The notes under the pieces: generated by a model | What the model was told of the DNA's origin: nothing | Database searches by the model: none | What the model saw: only the letters and a program-made list of their open reading frames with translations | Shown: in pieces, positions 15,623 through 22,291 of the stretch | Numbering within the stretch: position 1 is the stretch's first letter | Layout of the letters: every line of letters starts with the position of its first letter | Made by a program: the position numbers and the translations under genes | Source of the DNA: an uncultured Candidatus Peregrinibacteria bacterium | GTDB taxonomy: Bacteria; Patescibacteriota; JACMRA01 | DNA: 22,291 nt | Assembly: GCA_937127165.1 (NCBI GenBank) | Contig: CAKZLR010000025.1 | Location: forward strand, 1 to 22,291 | Direction of reading: 5' to 3'

Positions 15623-16363
15623 ATGGATAAAGAAGTAACTATTTGGAATCATCTGAAAGATTTAAGGAGTTTGGTTATTAAAATATTTTCTGTTTTAACT
15701 ATCGGGGTAGTCATTGCACTGATTTTTAATCAACAGCTGATAAATTTTTATTTAGAACCTTTGAGTAGCGCTACCGGGGCCAATGTGCCCCCCCATACCA
15801 ACCCACTTGGTCCAATGTTGTTTAGAATGCAGGTTGCTGTAATTACGGCCTTTATTGTTTGTTTTCCTGTCATAGTGATTTTTATATGGCAATATATTAG
15901 TCCCGCTCTAAGAGACAAGGAAAGAAGATTTATTGGCCCATATATTTTATCCTTTTTTGTTTTGGCTAGCATCGGTTTAGTTTATGCTTATTTCATGCTT
16001 TTGCCTCAAAGTTTGGAATTCTTGATTATGTATGTTCCTGAGGGAACAAATATTTTGATAACTGTAGATGAATACATGAAATTTATCTCAATGATTTTTT
16101 TGGCCTCTGTAATAATTTTTCAAACTCCGATTGTGGTTTTCACTTTATTAATTTCCAGGCTTTTACCCAAAAATTATTTTGATAACAAACGAAGAGAAGT
16201 TTATTTTGCTATAATTGTATTTTTAGCTGCTATTACACCGACTGGGGATTTGTTAACTCTAGGAATGATTTTTATTCCTGTAGCTATATTATTTGAGTCA
16301 TCTTTACTAGTCGCAAAATTTTTCTTAAGAAATGTGAAAAATGAACAAGATGAATTTAGATGA
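15623..16363 (+). CDS. tatC: Sec-independent translocase protein TatC
   Basis: TatC is the multi-helix membrane receptor that recognises twin-arginine signal peptides and recruits TatA. The start ATG at 15623 gives MDKEVTIWNHLKDLR, placing the conserved HLxELR motif at the N-terminus; a GTG at 15611 would add four residues and is less likely. Six membrane helices are visible, with the family motifs FRMQVAVITAFIVCFPVIVI and YISPALRDKERRF in the first cytoplasmic loop. The region around LLPKNYFDNKRREVYFAIIV and the AAITPTGD segment are also typical, the latter corresponding to the conserved ...ITPPD... loop. The length of about 246 residues is normal. It ends in TGA. Substrates are not evident in the window, since no gene here shows a twin-arginine signal. 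Confidence 0.93.
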   Translation: MDKEVTIWNHLKDLRSLVIKIFSVLTIGVVIALIFNQQLINFYLEPLSSATGANVPPHTNPLGPMLFRMQVAVITAFIVCFPVIVIFIWQYISPALRDKERRFIGPYILSFFVLASIGLVYAYFMLLPQSLEFLIMYVPEGTNILITVDEYMKFISMIFLASVIIFQTPIVVFTLLISRLLPKNYFDNKRREVYFAIIVFLAAITPTGDLLTLGMIFIPVAILFESSLLVAKFFLRNVKNEQDEFR

Positions 16364-16659
16364 AATAAAACAAAATGACGAGCCAGTATGTTGAAGTAAA
16401 ACATTTATACAAAAGTAAAGCTAAAAATTCAAAAAGTAAATCTCAAAATAAAATAAAATAAAAGTAAAATACTTCTAAGCAAATTATATCAATAAACCTT
16501 TTATATTTTAGAATTAGTGTCTTAACTTAAAGATTTTTGTGAATCTGGTTTAATTTTTGTCCCAAACATCTAAAATACAATCTTGCTGAGTAGAGAGTAA
16601 GAAATATTTTAATGAAAAAAGAAAGAGAAGAAAAAATTAAACTCGTAAAATGTTATAAA
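16364..16659. other. Gap between tatC and the tuf terminator
   Basis: AT-rich sequence with runs such as AATAAAATAAAATAAAAGTAAAA near 16450. No gene, RNA or clear tatC terminator is seen. Confidence 0.35.
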
Positions 16660-16689
16660 TAAACAAAGAGGGCGAGTAAACCACCCGCC
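16660..16689 (-). terminator. Rho-independent terminator of tuf
   Basis: On the minus strand GGCGGGTG (16682-16689) pairs with TACTCGCC (16671-16678) around a 3-base loop, with two G-U pairs, followed by the T-rich CTCTTTGTTTATTT. It is among the most GC-rich stems in the window and lies about 40 bases after the tuf stop codon. Confidence 0.65.
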
Positions 16690-16726
16690 ACATCGTTTTT
16701 TAACTACACCAGATTATTTTATAAGA

Positions 16727-17914
16727 TTATTTGATAATTTTAGTAACAACTCCAGCACCAACGGTTCTACCACCCTCACGGATAGCAAACCTCATCTGCT
16801 CTTCAATAGCTACTGGTTTTTCTAAATTTACTTTAATTAAAACATCTGTATCTCCCGGAAGTACCATCTTCTTGGATTCGTCAACAAAGCTAATAGTTCC
16901 GGTAACATCGGTGGTTCTGATGTAAAACTGCGGTTTATAACCAGGTAGAATAGGAGTATGTCTTCCACCTTCTTCTTTAGTTAAAACATAAACTTTTGCC
17001 TCAAATTCAGTGTGTGGAGTAATTGATCCTGGCTTAGCCAAAACCTGACCTCTTTGAACTTGGTCCTTATTGATGCCTCTAAGCAAAATTCCAGCATTAT
17101 CTCCAGCTTCACCCCTATCTAATTGCTTTTTGAACATTTCAATACCAGTAACAACAGTCTCTTGAGTTTCTCCCAAACCTACGATACTAACTTTATCATT
17201 TAAATTCACGATTCCCCTTTCTATTCTTCCAGTAACAACTGTACCTCTACCAGTGATACTAAATACATCTTCTATAGCCATTAAGAATGGCTTGTCTATC
17301 TCACGAACTGGGTCTTCAATGTAGGTATCTAACGCATCCAATAACTCTTGTATTTTAGCTTCATATACAGGATCACCTTCCAGAGCTTTTAGAGCTGAAC
17401 CTCTAATGATAGGAGTATTAGCACCATCAAAACCATATTTAGTTAGAAGATCTCTAATCTCTTCTTCTACAAGCATAATCATCTCTTCATCGTTAATCAT
17501 ATCACATTTATTTAAAAAGACGACAATTTTAGGTACATTAACCTGTTTTGCAAGTAGAATATGCTCTCTTGTTTGAGGCATGGGGCCATCTGTAGCAGCC
17601 ACAACTAAAATAGCAGCATCCATCTGAGCTGCTCCAGTGATCATGTTCTTTACATAGTCAGCATGTCCGGGGCAGTCTACATGAGCATAGTGTCTTTTTT
17701 CTGTTTCATATTCTTGGTGAGAGGTGTTGATCGTAATACCCCTAGCTCTTTCTTCAGGAGCATTATCAATATCTTCATACCTTTTAGCTTGGGCTAAACC
17801 TTTTTTTGCACAATAAGTAGTAATAGCCGCTGTGAGCGTAGTTTTACCGTGGTCAACATGACCAATAGTCCCTACATTTACATGAACTTTTCCTCTTTGA
17901 AAGACATCTGCCAT
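16727..17914 (-). CDS. tuf: Elongation factor Tu
   Basis: EF-Tu is the GTPase that brings aminoacyl-tRNA to the ribosome. From ATG at 17914 the protein is 395 residues, the standard length. It carries MADVFQRGKVHVNVGTIGHV at the start, the P-loop GHVDHGKT at 18-25, the switch region RARGITIN near 57-64, DCPGHADY at 80-87 and NKCD at 135-138. Two beta-barrel domains complete the fold. The reading frame stays open upstream for 24 more codons to an ATG at 17986, but that extension has no counterpart in EF-Tu and is rejected. Upstream on the minus strand are two -35-like hexamers (TTGACA at 17981-17986, TTGACC at 17954-17959) and a TATAGT at 17940-17945; which of them is used is unclear. It is not in the usual rpsL-rpsG-fusA-tuf operon. 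Confidence 0.97.
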   Translation of the reverse strand: MADVFQRGKVHVNVGTIGHVDHGKTTLTAAITTYCAKKGLAQAKRYEDIDNAPEERARGITINTSHQEYETEKRHYAHVDCPGHADYVKNMITGAAQMDAAILVVAATDGPMPQTREHILLAKQVNVPKIVVFLNKCDMINDEEMIMLVEEEIRDLLTKYGFDGANTPIIRGSALKALEGDPVYEAKIQELLDALDTYIEDPVREIDKPFLMAIEDVFSITGRGTVVTGRIERGIVNLNDKVSIVGLGETQETVVTGIEMFKKQLDRGEAGDNAGILLRGINKDQVQRGQVLAKPGSITPHTEFEAKVYVLTKEEGGRHTPILPGYKPQFYIRTTDVTGTISFVDESKKMVLPGDTDVLIKVNLEKPVAIEEQMRFAIREGGRTVGAGVVTKIIK

Positions 17915-18098
17915 AACAAAACTTATTAAAAATAAACAAACTATAGAGCAAGGGGTCAAGCTAGAATTAAATTTTTTCTTTGTCAAGTATTCTTTTTTAC
18001 CGTTATAACATTTTTTTATTTATAGGGTGTCATTTAAGATCCACAAGATGGTAAAATGTTGCACAGTGTTTCTAGAAATTTCACTTGTTGTATAAGTG

Positions 18099-18124
18099 AG
18101 ATTTGATCTTAAGATTTGATCTTA
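18099..18124 (+). repeat. 13-bp tandem duplication
   Basis: AGATTTGATCTTA occurs twice, exactly, at 18099-18111 and 18112-18124. It directly abuts the hairpin at 18081-18099 in the tuf-hisA divergent region. Confidence 0.75.
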
Positions 18125-18252
18125 AAATTCAACACTTTAAACGCTCCTAAAACAGGAATTTGAGATTTTTTGGAAACTTTTAGAGAGAGGTAAAGTTATT
18201 AGTTTATTTTTTTCCAGAAACATTATAAATGTAACCAACTTGACTTGGGTAA

Positions 18253-18290
18253 TTTTTTAGTAAAATTTTTTAGTAAAATTTTTAGTAAAA
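18253..18290 (+). repeat. Triple 13-bp tandem repeat upstream of hisA
   Basis: TTTTTTAGTAAAA occurs at 18253-18265 and 18266-18278, and with one T fewer at 18279-18290. The array ends 10 bases before the hisA ATG and fills the space where the -10 element would be, just downstream of TTGACT at 18240-18245. Copy-number change would alter promoter spacing. Confidence 0.75.
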
Positions 18291-18300
18291 TCTTAATTAT

Positions 18301-19011
18301 ATGCAAGTGATACCAGCTATTGATATTATCAATGGTCAATGTGTTAGACTATCTCGGGGTGATTATAGTTCTGCAAAAGTTTACCAATCTGATCCACTAT
18401 TAGTTGCTCAAGATTTTGAGAGGAGAGGTTTTGAAAGATTGCATATAGTTGATTTAGACGGAGCCAAGTCAGGTTCAGTAGTTAATTTTGCAATTTTAGA
18501 GAAAATCAAAAAGCATACTACTTTAAAAGTAGATTTCGGGGGAGGAATTAAAACTACAGAAGAGTTACAAAAAGTTTTGCAAACCGGTGTGGAATATGCA
18601 GTTATCGGCAGTTTGGCAATCAAAAATTCTAAATTATTTTGGCAATGGGTTGAGCAATATCAACAGAAAATCGTTTTAATGCTGGATGTAAAAGACGAAA
18701 AAATTGTCACTATGGGTTGGCAAACTACAACTAATATCAATATTTTTAACTATTTGGATGAATATAGTTCACTTTTAAAAATGGTTTTTTGTACTGATAT
18801 TACCAAAGATGGAATGCTAAAAGGTCCGAATTTTGATTTATACAAAAGGTTAACAGAAAGGTATCCAAATACCAAATTTGTGGCTAGTGGCGGGGTCAGC
18901 TCGATTGCTGATCTTAAGCAATTGGCTAGTATCGGTCTTGATGGAGCAATAGTAGGTAAGGCTATTTATGAGGGTTATATAAATTTGGACGAGCTTAGTT
19001 CAACTTATTAA
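18301..19011 (+). CDS. hisA: ProFAR isomerase HisA (possibly also TrpF-like)
   Basis: HisA is the TIM-barrel isomerase that converts ProFAR to PRFAR, the fourth step of histidine synthesis. The N-terminal strand VIPAIDI supplies the catalytic Asp8, and LDV at 128-130 gives the second acid, Asp129. The phosphate sites FGGGI (79-83) and SGGVSS near 196 are present, as is TDITKDGMLKGPN at 165-177, a HisA rather than HisF signature. The length of 236 residues is normal. No other his gene is nearby. In actinobacteria a HisA relative (PriA) also performs the TrpF step; with a lone trpD 3 kb away that dual role is conceivable here but cannot be read from sequence. No Shine-Dalgarno sequence is visible. 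Confidence 0.92.
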   Translation: MQVIPAIDIINGQCVRLSRGDYSSAKVYQSDPLLVAQDFERRGFERLHIVDLDGAKSGSVVNFAILEKIKKHTTLKVDFGGGIKTTEELQKVLQTGVEYAVIGSLAIKNSKLFWQWVEQYQQKIVLMLDVKDEKIVTMGWQTTTNINIFNYLDEYSSLLKMVFCTDITKDGMLKGPNFDLYKRLTERYPNTKFVASGGVSSIADLKQLASIGLDGAIVGKAIYEGYINLDELSSTY

Positions 19012-19145
19012 ATTTTTAAATTATTTGAGTTTGGTTACTATCCAAAAGACAGCCAAATTTTTTTCAAATAGTGAAGATACTTTTCAGCAGAAGATTAATA
19101 AATCTGAAATGTTTACACTCTTTGTGGTTATCGTTTACATATATT

Positions 19146-19176
19146 CTATACACAGCTTTTACACAGCTTATCCACA
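19146..19176 (+). other. Three DnaA-type boxes at 11-bp spacing
   Basis: CTATACACA (19146-19154), TTTTACACA (19157-19165) and TTATCCACA (19168-19176) lie in the same orientation, each starting 11 bases after the last. The third is the perfect consensus DnaA box, the second fits TTWTNCACA and the first differs at one base. They lie between hisA and a minus-strand gene; no dnaA or dnaN gene is in the window. This could be a replication-control cluster or part of an origin; that role is inference. Confidence 0.5.
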
Positions 19177-19235
19177 AATAACCATTTTTACAAGAAAAAA
19201 TTTGTTCAACTAATTCGGCTTGTCCTTGAAAAAGT

Positions 19236-19694
19236 TTAGGCAGTCAAAGCCATAGGTGGCTGTCCGGTTTCTGTTGATTTTGGTTGTATTGGGTTTGGTT
19301 GTCTGGATCTCATAACATCTTCCAACATTTGCAAAAACTCTGCAACCAACCTTTTAGCTTCTTCACTTAAAGGATATAACCTCGACTGCAAGTCCTGGAT
19401 AGCAGCAGTGGGATTGAAACCACCTTTTTTAAAAAGTTTTCCAATTTCATCTATAACATCTCTTACTAACCATGCCTTTTCATTTCCTAAAAAAGATTCT
19501 AAACATTTTTCTATTTTTCTTCTAGCAGCTGCAAATACAGCCTCTAGTTCTTCTGGATCTATATCCGGTGTTCCTTGAACCTCCGACCTAGAACCTTCCA
19601 TTTCTGCTCTTAAAAAAAACTTATTTCCTGATCCAAATGATGATTTAGGTAGCGGTTGTGGTGCTGGGGATGTTTTTGGTATCTGTCCTGTCAT
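19236..19694 (-). CDS. Hypothetical helical protein
   Basis: No family is recognised in this 152-residue protein. Residues 1-45 are Pro/Ser/Gly-rich and probably disordered. About 46-130 is mostly helical and charged: DPEELEAVFAAARRKIEKCL, then WLVRDVIDEIGKLFKKGG, then SEEAKRLVAEFLQMLEDVMR. The last 20 residues are again Pro/Gln-rich. There is no signal peptide or membrane helix. The central part could be a three- or four-helix bundle that binds a partner. Base composition is less AT-rich than in the neighbours. A full-length frame with an ATG and protein-like composition supports a real gene, although no ribosome-binding site is seen. The DnaA-box cluster lies just beyond its 3' end. Confidence 0.6.
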   Translation of the reverse strand: MTGQIPKTSPAPQPLPKSSFGSGNKFFLRAEMEGSRSEVQGTPDIDPEELEAVFAAARRKIEKCLESFLGNEKAWLVRDVIDEIGKLFKKGGFNPTAAIQDLQSRLYPLSEEAKRLVAEFLQMLEDVMRSRQPNPIQPKSTETGQPPMALTA

Positions 19695-20060
19695 ATATTT
19701 AAATTGTGTTAATTTAGTGTTTAAATTCTACGAAGAAATAGAATTGGATTCTGATGTAACACACTTTTTTATTATTTTCAAGTTGTAGTATTTTCTAGAT
19801 TATAACTGAATAAAAGTAGTGTTTATGGACTCAAGATGACTTAATATCCACCAAAACTATAACTATGAATATAAGTTAGGAACTAAGTCTAATTAAATTT
19901 ATCATTTTTATTCCTATTCTGTTGTTAATTATTGTTTATTTTGCAGAATCCTTGTTAAAAACCTAATTAACTTACTGTTTTTTATATCTACACATAATTT
20001 GGTTGATTATGATTTATGTATCTTTGCAAGATTTTAATGATTTTTTACGGTCAAGTATAT
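19695..20060. other. Gap upstream of the orphan gene
   Basis: No gene is visible on either strand; reading frames are short and AT-rich. A small RNA ending at the terminator at 20061-20092 is possible, but no structure supports it. Confidence 0.3.
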
Positions 20061-20092
20061 ACTCAGCTTTTTTATTTTTTACTGAGTTTTTT
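20061..20092 (+). terminator. Orphan terminator-like hairpin
   Basis: ACTCAG (20061-20066) pairs with CTGAGT (20082-20087) around a T-rich 15-base loop and is followed by a T-run (20087-20092). It points in the plus direction, although the nearest upstream plus-strand gene, hisA, ends 1 kb earlier. Confidence 0.35.
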
Positions 20093-20117
20093 GGAATTAA
20101 AAGTTAGATAGATAATC

Positions 20118-20210
20118 TGGCGGAAAGGCAGGGATTCGAACCCTGGGTACGATTAAACACCGTACAACTGATTTCGAGTCAGCCCCATTCGACCACTCTG
20201 GCACCTTTCC
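20118..20210 (-). tRNA. tRNA-Ser (anticodon CGA)
   Basis: On the minus strand, acceptor GGAAAGG pairs with CCTTTCC, followed by G and an encoded CCA. The anticodon loop CTCGAAA, closed by GCTGA/TCAGT, gives anticodon CGA for UCG codons. The long variable arm (TGTACGGTGTTTAATCGTACC) marks a class II serine tRNA. The T arm is CAGGGTTCGAATCCCTG. Confidence 0.95.
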
Positions 20211-20280
20211 GTTTGTTCAGAACGGTTGTTGAGCTTAGTTATTACAGCGAAAATGATTTTCGTCAATGTTTATAAAAACT

Positions 20281-20338
20281 GTATTTTTTAACAAATTAAG
20301 ATATTTTTTAACAAAAATTATATTTTTTTGACAAAACT
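20281..20338 (+). repeat. Three imperfect ~20-bp AT-rich repeats with a TTGACA box
   Basis: The unit TATTTTTTAACAAA(AATTA) recurs at 20282, 20302 and 20321. The third copy carries TTGACA (20328-20333), a possible -35 box for the downstream gene. No strong -10 box stands 16-18 bases later, so the promoter call is weak. Confidence 0.45.
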
Positions 20339-20350
20339 TTAATTAAAATT

Positions 20351-20370
20351 TTGAACCTTTTTAGGTTCAA
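20351..20370. promoter_or_regulatory. 7-bp inverted repeat, candidate operator
   Basis: TTGAACC (20351-20357) and GGTTCAA (20364-20370) are perfect inverted copies with a 6-base spacer. They sit 17 bases after the TTGACA at 20328, where the -10 element would lie, and 60 bases before the LeuA-like start. There is no T-tract, so a binding site is more likely than a terminator; this is inference. Confidence 0.35.
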
Positions 20371-20430
20371 GCATTAAGATCATTTTAATGGAACTAGCTG
20401 ATTTTACAAACTTATCATACAAATTATTTT

Positions 20431-22143
20431 ATGCGATACCAACGATTAGACCAACAAAGATCTGTTATACAAATCTCACGAAACACGACTGTAGCAGAGG
20501 TTTTGGCCATCACCGATGAGTTAGAAAAATTGTTTTTGACAAGTAGTTTTGTTCAGCCTTTTATGGCTATAGATGTCTTACCTTACCAACAAACTTTGCA
20601 AGCTTACCGTGAGGGTCTTTTGATAACCGACACAGAATGCCTAAAAAACTGTGATGTGCAAATTAATTTAAGAGAAGAAATTCAAAATTACCAAGTGAAA
20701 AAACTGTTTTCTCCTTTTTCTATCAGCAAAATAACAGAATTATTTAACCAGCTTACAAATAATAGAAATATTTATTTTGAACTTAATGGAGCTGGTCAGT
20801 TAGATGCCCAAAATTTGGATTATACCAGACAGTGCATGCTCAAAATTTTAGAACAAGGGTATTTTGTGGGTTTGCACTTGGGGGCGAGGATTGAGTTTTT
20901 AGAGCCTAATTTACAGGTTATCGAGAGAATTATGCAAGAATATCCTAGTTTTAGAAATAAAATTATAGTCAAAATATTTGCTAGAATAGAAAAGTATGAT
21001 AGGCAAGTGTTGCAACAGATGTTTGATAGATTGATAGAAGTTGGCTTACCCCCAGAATCTGTGAGGGTTGGTTTGGAACATATTTTTAGTTTGGCTTATT
21101 TGGGGTTACAAAACCAAGAAAATGCAGATTTTATCAGAGGTCTGCAAGTTTATGAAGATATGTTGGATTTTTGCGCCCGAAACCACATAAGTAGAATGAG
21201 TTTCCCAGAAACTCGAGGCGTGGCGGTAGAGAGAGATAAAGTCTTTGCAACTACAGTTTTTTTGCTAGAACAAACCTTAAAAAAAGACTTAAAACTAAAA
21301 TCGGTTGAGTTACATTTTCACAATGATTTAGGTTTGGCGGACCAAAATACGATAGAAGCTGCAAAAGCCATTTGCTGGTTAAATCAGAAAAAATCAACTA
21401 ATATCGTTCCAATACTGGATACAGTAGTGTGTGGTGGAGAAAGGTCGGGAATTGCTAGCCAAAAAACAATATCTCAAGTATTTGATCAACATTTTTATAC
21501 AAAACTTGCAAAGCAAGTTCGCCTTGGCCTATCTTTACCTAAAACTAAACCAAATTTGAATTTACTTTTGAGTAAACAAACAGCCGGAACTCATGCCGAT
21601 TTAGTTTGGAATAAAATTGGTGAAATTTTAACACTTCTTTTTAACCTAGACTTTAAAAAAGAGCAAAACATTGTGAATTTATACAAAAAATATAGACGGT
21701 ATGAACTAATTTTAAAAACCCAAACCATTGTGGACGAAAATAAAAGAAAAATAGCTTTGTGGTTTTTGGTAGATTTTAACCGTTTGGTAGTTGTGTCTTC
21801 TCTTTTGCTTTACGGACACTCAATTAGGTTGATCTACCAAAGTCCAAAAATTCAGAGTATTTTTGCTCAAAATAACAGTGGATCTGATTTACCTAATTTA
21901 ATTCCTGACTTTGTGCCAAATACTCCGGTTCAAGGCAAGAGAAACTTGTTGTTGCACTTGTTACTAAAAGGTTGGGACATTGGAAACTCTAGCTTTGGAA
22001 ATTTAGAAGAAATAAAAAATTATCTAACTAAGAAGTTGGATATTAGTATTGATCAAAAATTTGATAATTTAGATGATCTAATCGGCCTAACTGTATCTAC
22101 TTTAAAAAGTAAAAACCTACGAGAGGCTTTGATTGAAAGATAA
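20431..22143 (+). CDS. Divergent 2-isopropylmalate synthase-like (DRE-TIM metallolyase family) protein
   Basis: The central barrel belongs to the family that condenses acetyl-CoA with 2-oxo acids (isopropylmalate, homocitrate, citramalate synthases). The metal-binding HxH is present in HFHNDLGLADQNTIEAA at 295-311, as in HxHNDxGLAxxNxxxA. GGERSGIASQ at 335-344 matches GxGERxGN, and TAGTHADLVWNK at 384-395 matches the later aGxHxDxxxK loop. The catalytic N-terminal LRDGxQ appears as LREEIQ at 80-85, so the Asp that binds the metal is Glu. About 75 extra residues precede the barrel. About 170 residues after 400 show no clear LeuA regulatory domain. The length of 570 is within the LeuA range. 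No leuB, leuC or leuD is nearby. The substrate cannot be assigned and a changed activity is possible. 22144-22291 holds nothing recognisable. Confidence 0.7.
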   Translation: MRYQRLDQQRSVIQISRNTTVAEVLAITDELEKLFLTSSFVQPFMAIDVLPYQQTLQAYREGLLITDTECLKNCDVQINLREEIQNYQVKKLFSPFSISKITELFNQLTNNRNIYFELNGAGQLDAQNLDYTRQCMLKILEQGYFVGLHLGARIEFLEPNLQVIERIMQEYPSFRNKIIVKIFARIEKYDRQVLQQMFDRLIEVGLPPESVRVGLEHIFSLAYLGLQNQENADFIRGLQVYEDMLDFCARNHISRMSFPETRGVAVERDKVFATTVFLLEQTLKKDLKLKSVELHFHNDLGLADQNTIEAAKAICWLNQKKSTNIVPILDTVVCGGERSGIASQKTISQVFDQHFYTKLAKQVRLGLSLPKTKPNLNLLLSKQTAGTHADLVWNKIGEILTLLFNLDFKKEQNIVNLYKKYRRYELILKTQTIVDENKRKIALWFLVDFNRLVVVSSLLLYGHSIRLIYQSPKIQSIFAQNNSGSDLPNLIPDFVPNTPVQGKRNLLLHLLLKGWDIGNSSFGNLEEIKNYLTKKLDISIDQKFDNLDDLIGLTVSTLKSKNLREALIER

Positions 22144-22291
22144 ATTGAATAATCTTCAAGTTTTAATTTTTAACAGAGTCAAGTGATTCTGGATTGGGAA
22201 ATATTAAACAAACAACTATTAAAAGCTTGACTAAATTGTAAAAATAGTTATTTGCTAAGACTTGTTAGCTGACTTTTACCAATTAGTCGTT

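Larger units (their letters stand above)
17987..18300. other. Divergent intergenic region between tuf and hisA
   Basis: No gene. It holds a hairpin TCACTT/AAGTGA (18081-18086 with 18094-18099), the 13-bp tandem duplication at 18099-18124, a TTGACT hexamer at 18240-18245 and the 13-bp triple repeat at 18253-18290. Confidence 0.4.

Noticed and set aside
17915..17986. 24-residue N-terminal extension of EF-Tu.
   Set aside because: EF-Tu proteins start at the MADVF-type position; the extension covers the promoter-like hexamers and has no family counterpart.

Overview
The window is 22.3 kb of strongly AT-rich bacterial DNA. It is sparsely coded and has long gaps filled with broken genes. The intact genes are core functions (SecE, NusG, DnaJ, ribosomal protein L1, EF-Tu, TatA/TatC, TatD, three tRNAs) plus a FemAB-type aminoacyltransferase. 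Three amino-acid-biosynthesis-type enzymes (TrpD, HisA, a divergent LeuA-like protein) stand alone rather than in pathway operons. Most starts lack a clear Shine-Dalgarno sequence. Operons are shattered: secE-nusG is separated from rplA, and rplA lies on the other strand. This would fit a reduced genome of the Patescibacteria/CPR type, but that assignment is inference from style, not from a marker gene. UGA is a stop here: TatD and TatC end in TGA, and no intact gene contains an internal TGA.

Layout. 1-1301: remnants of a type III restriction (Res) nuclease domain, then unassigned debris. 1302-2267: secE-nusG. 2357-3532: dnaJ (minus strand) with its -10 box and an 8-bp inverted repeat. 3851-3938: tRNA-Ser(UGA). 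4081-7923: a graveyard of restriction-modification genes. It holds an XRE-type regulator, a HEAT-repeat/DNA methyltransferase, two nuclease-like or unassigned genes, Mrr and a small tail gene, all broken. 7965-8920: rplA and tRNA-Glu(UUC), both minus strand. 9239-10276: FemAB-like protein. 10502-11713: a decayed sigma-factor-like gene and a decayed small membrane protein. 11857-12762: tatD. 12790-13767: a separate gene for only the C-terminal part of DNA polymerase III alpha (minus strand). 13921-15098: trpD with an attenuator-like leader. 15277-16363: tatA-tatC with a good promoter. 16660-17914: tuf (minus strand) with its terminator. 18253-19011: hisA, preceded by short tandem repeats. 19146-19176: three DnaA-type boxes at an 11-bp period. 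19236-19694: an orphan 152-residue protein (minus strand). 20118-20210: tRNA-Ser(CGA), minus strand. 20431-22143: the LeuA-like protein.

How the parts relate. NusG and SecE serve transcription elongation and protein export. EF-Tu, L1 and the tRNAs serve translation. TatA/TatC form a minimal twin-arginine export machine without a visible TatB. FemAB-like proteins act in cell-wall crosslinking. The defence genes in the first 8 kb were probably acquired together or in succession and then lost by point nonsense mutations and single-base indels. No intact new defence system is present. The features most worth following are the split polymerase fragment, the LeuA-like and TrpD enzymes with altered metal-site residues, the trpD leader, and the DnaA-box triplet.
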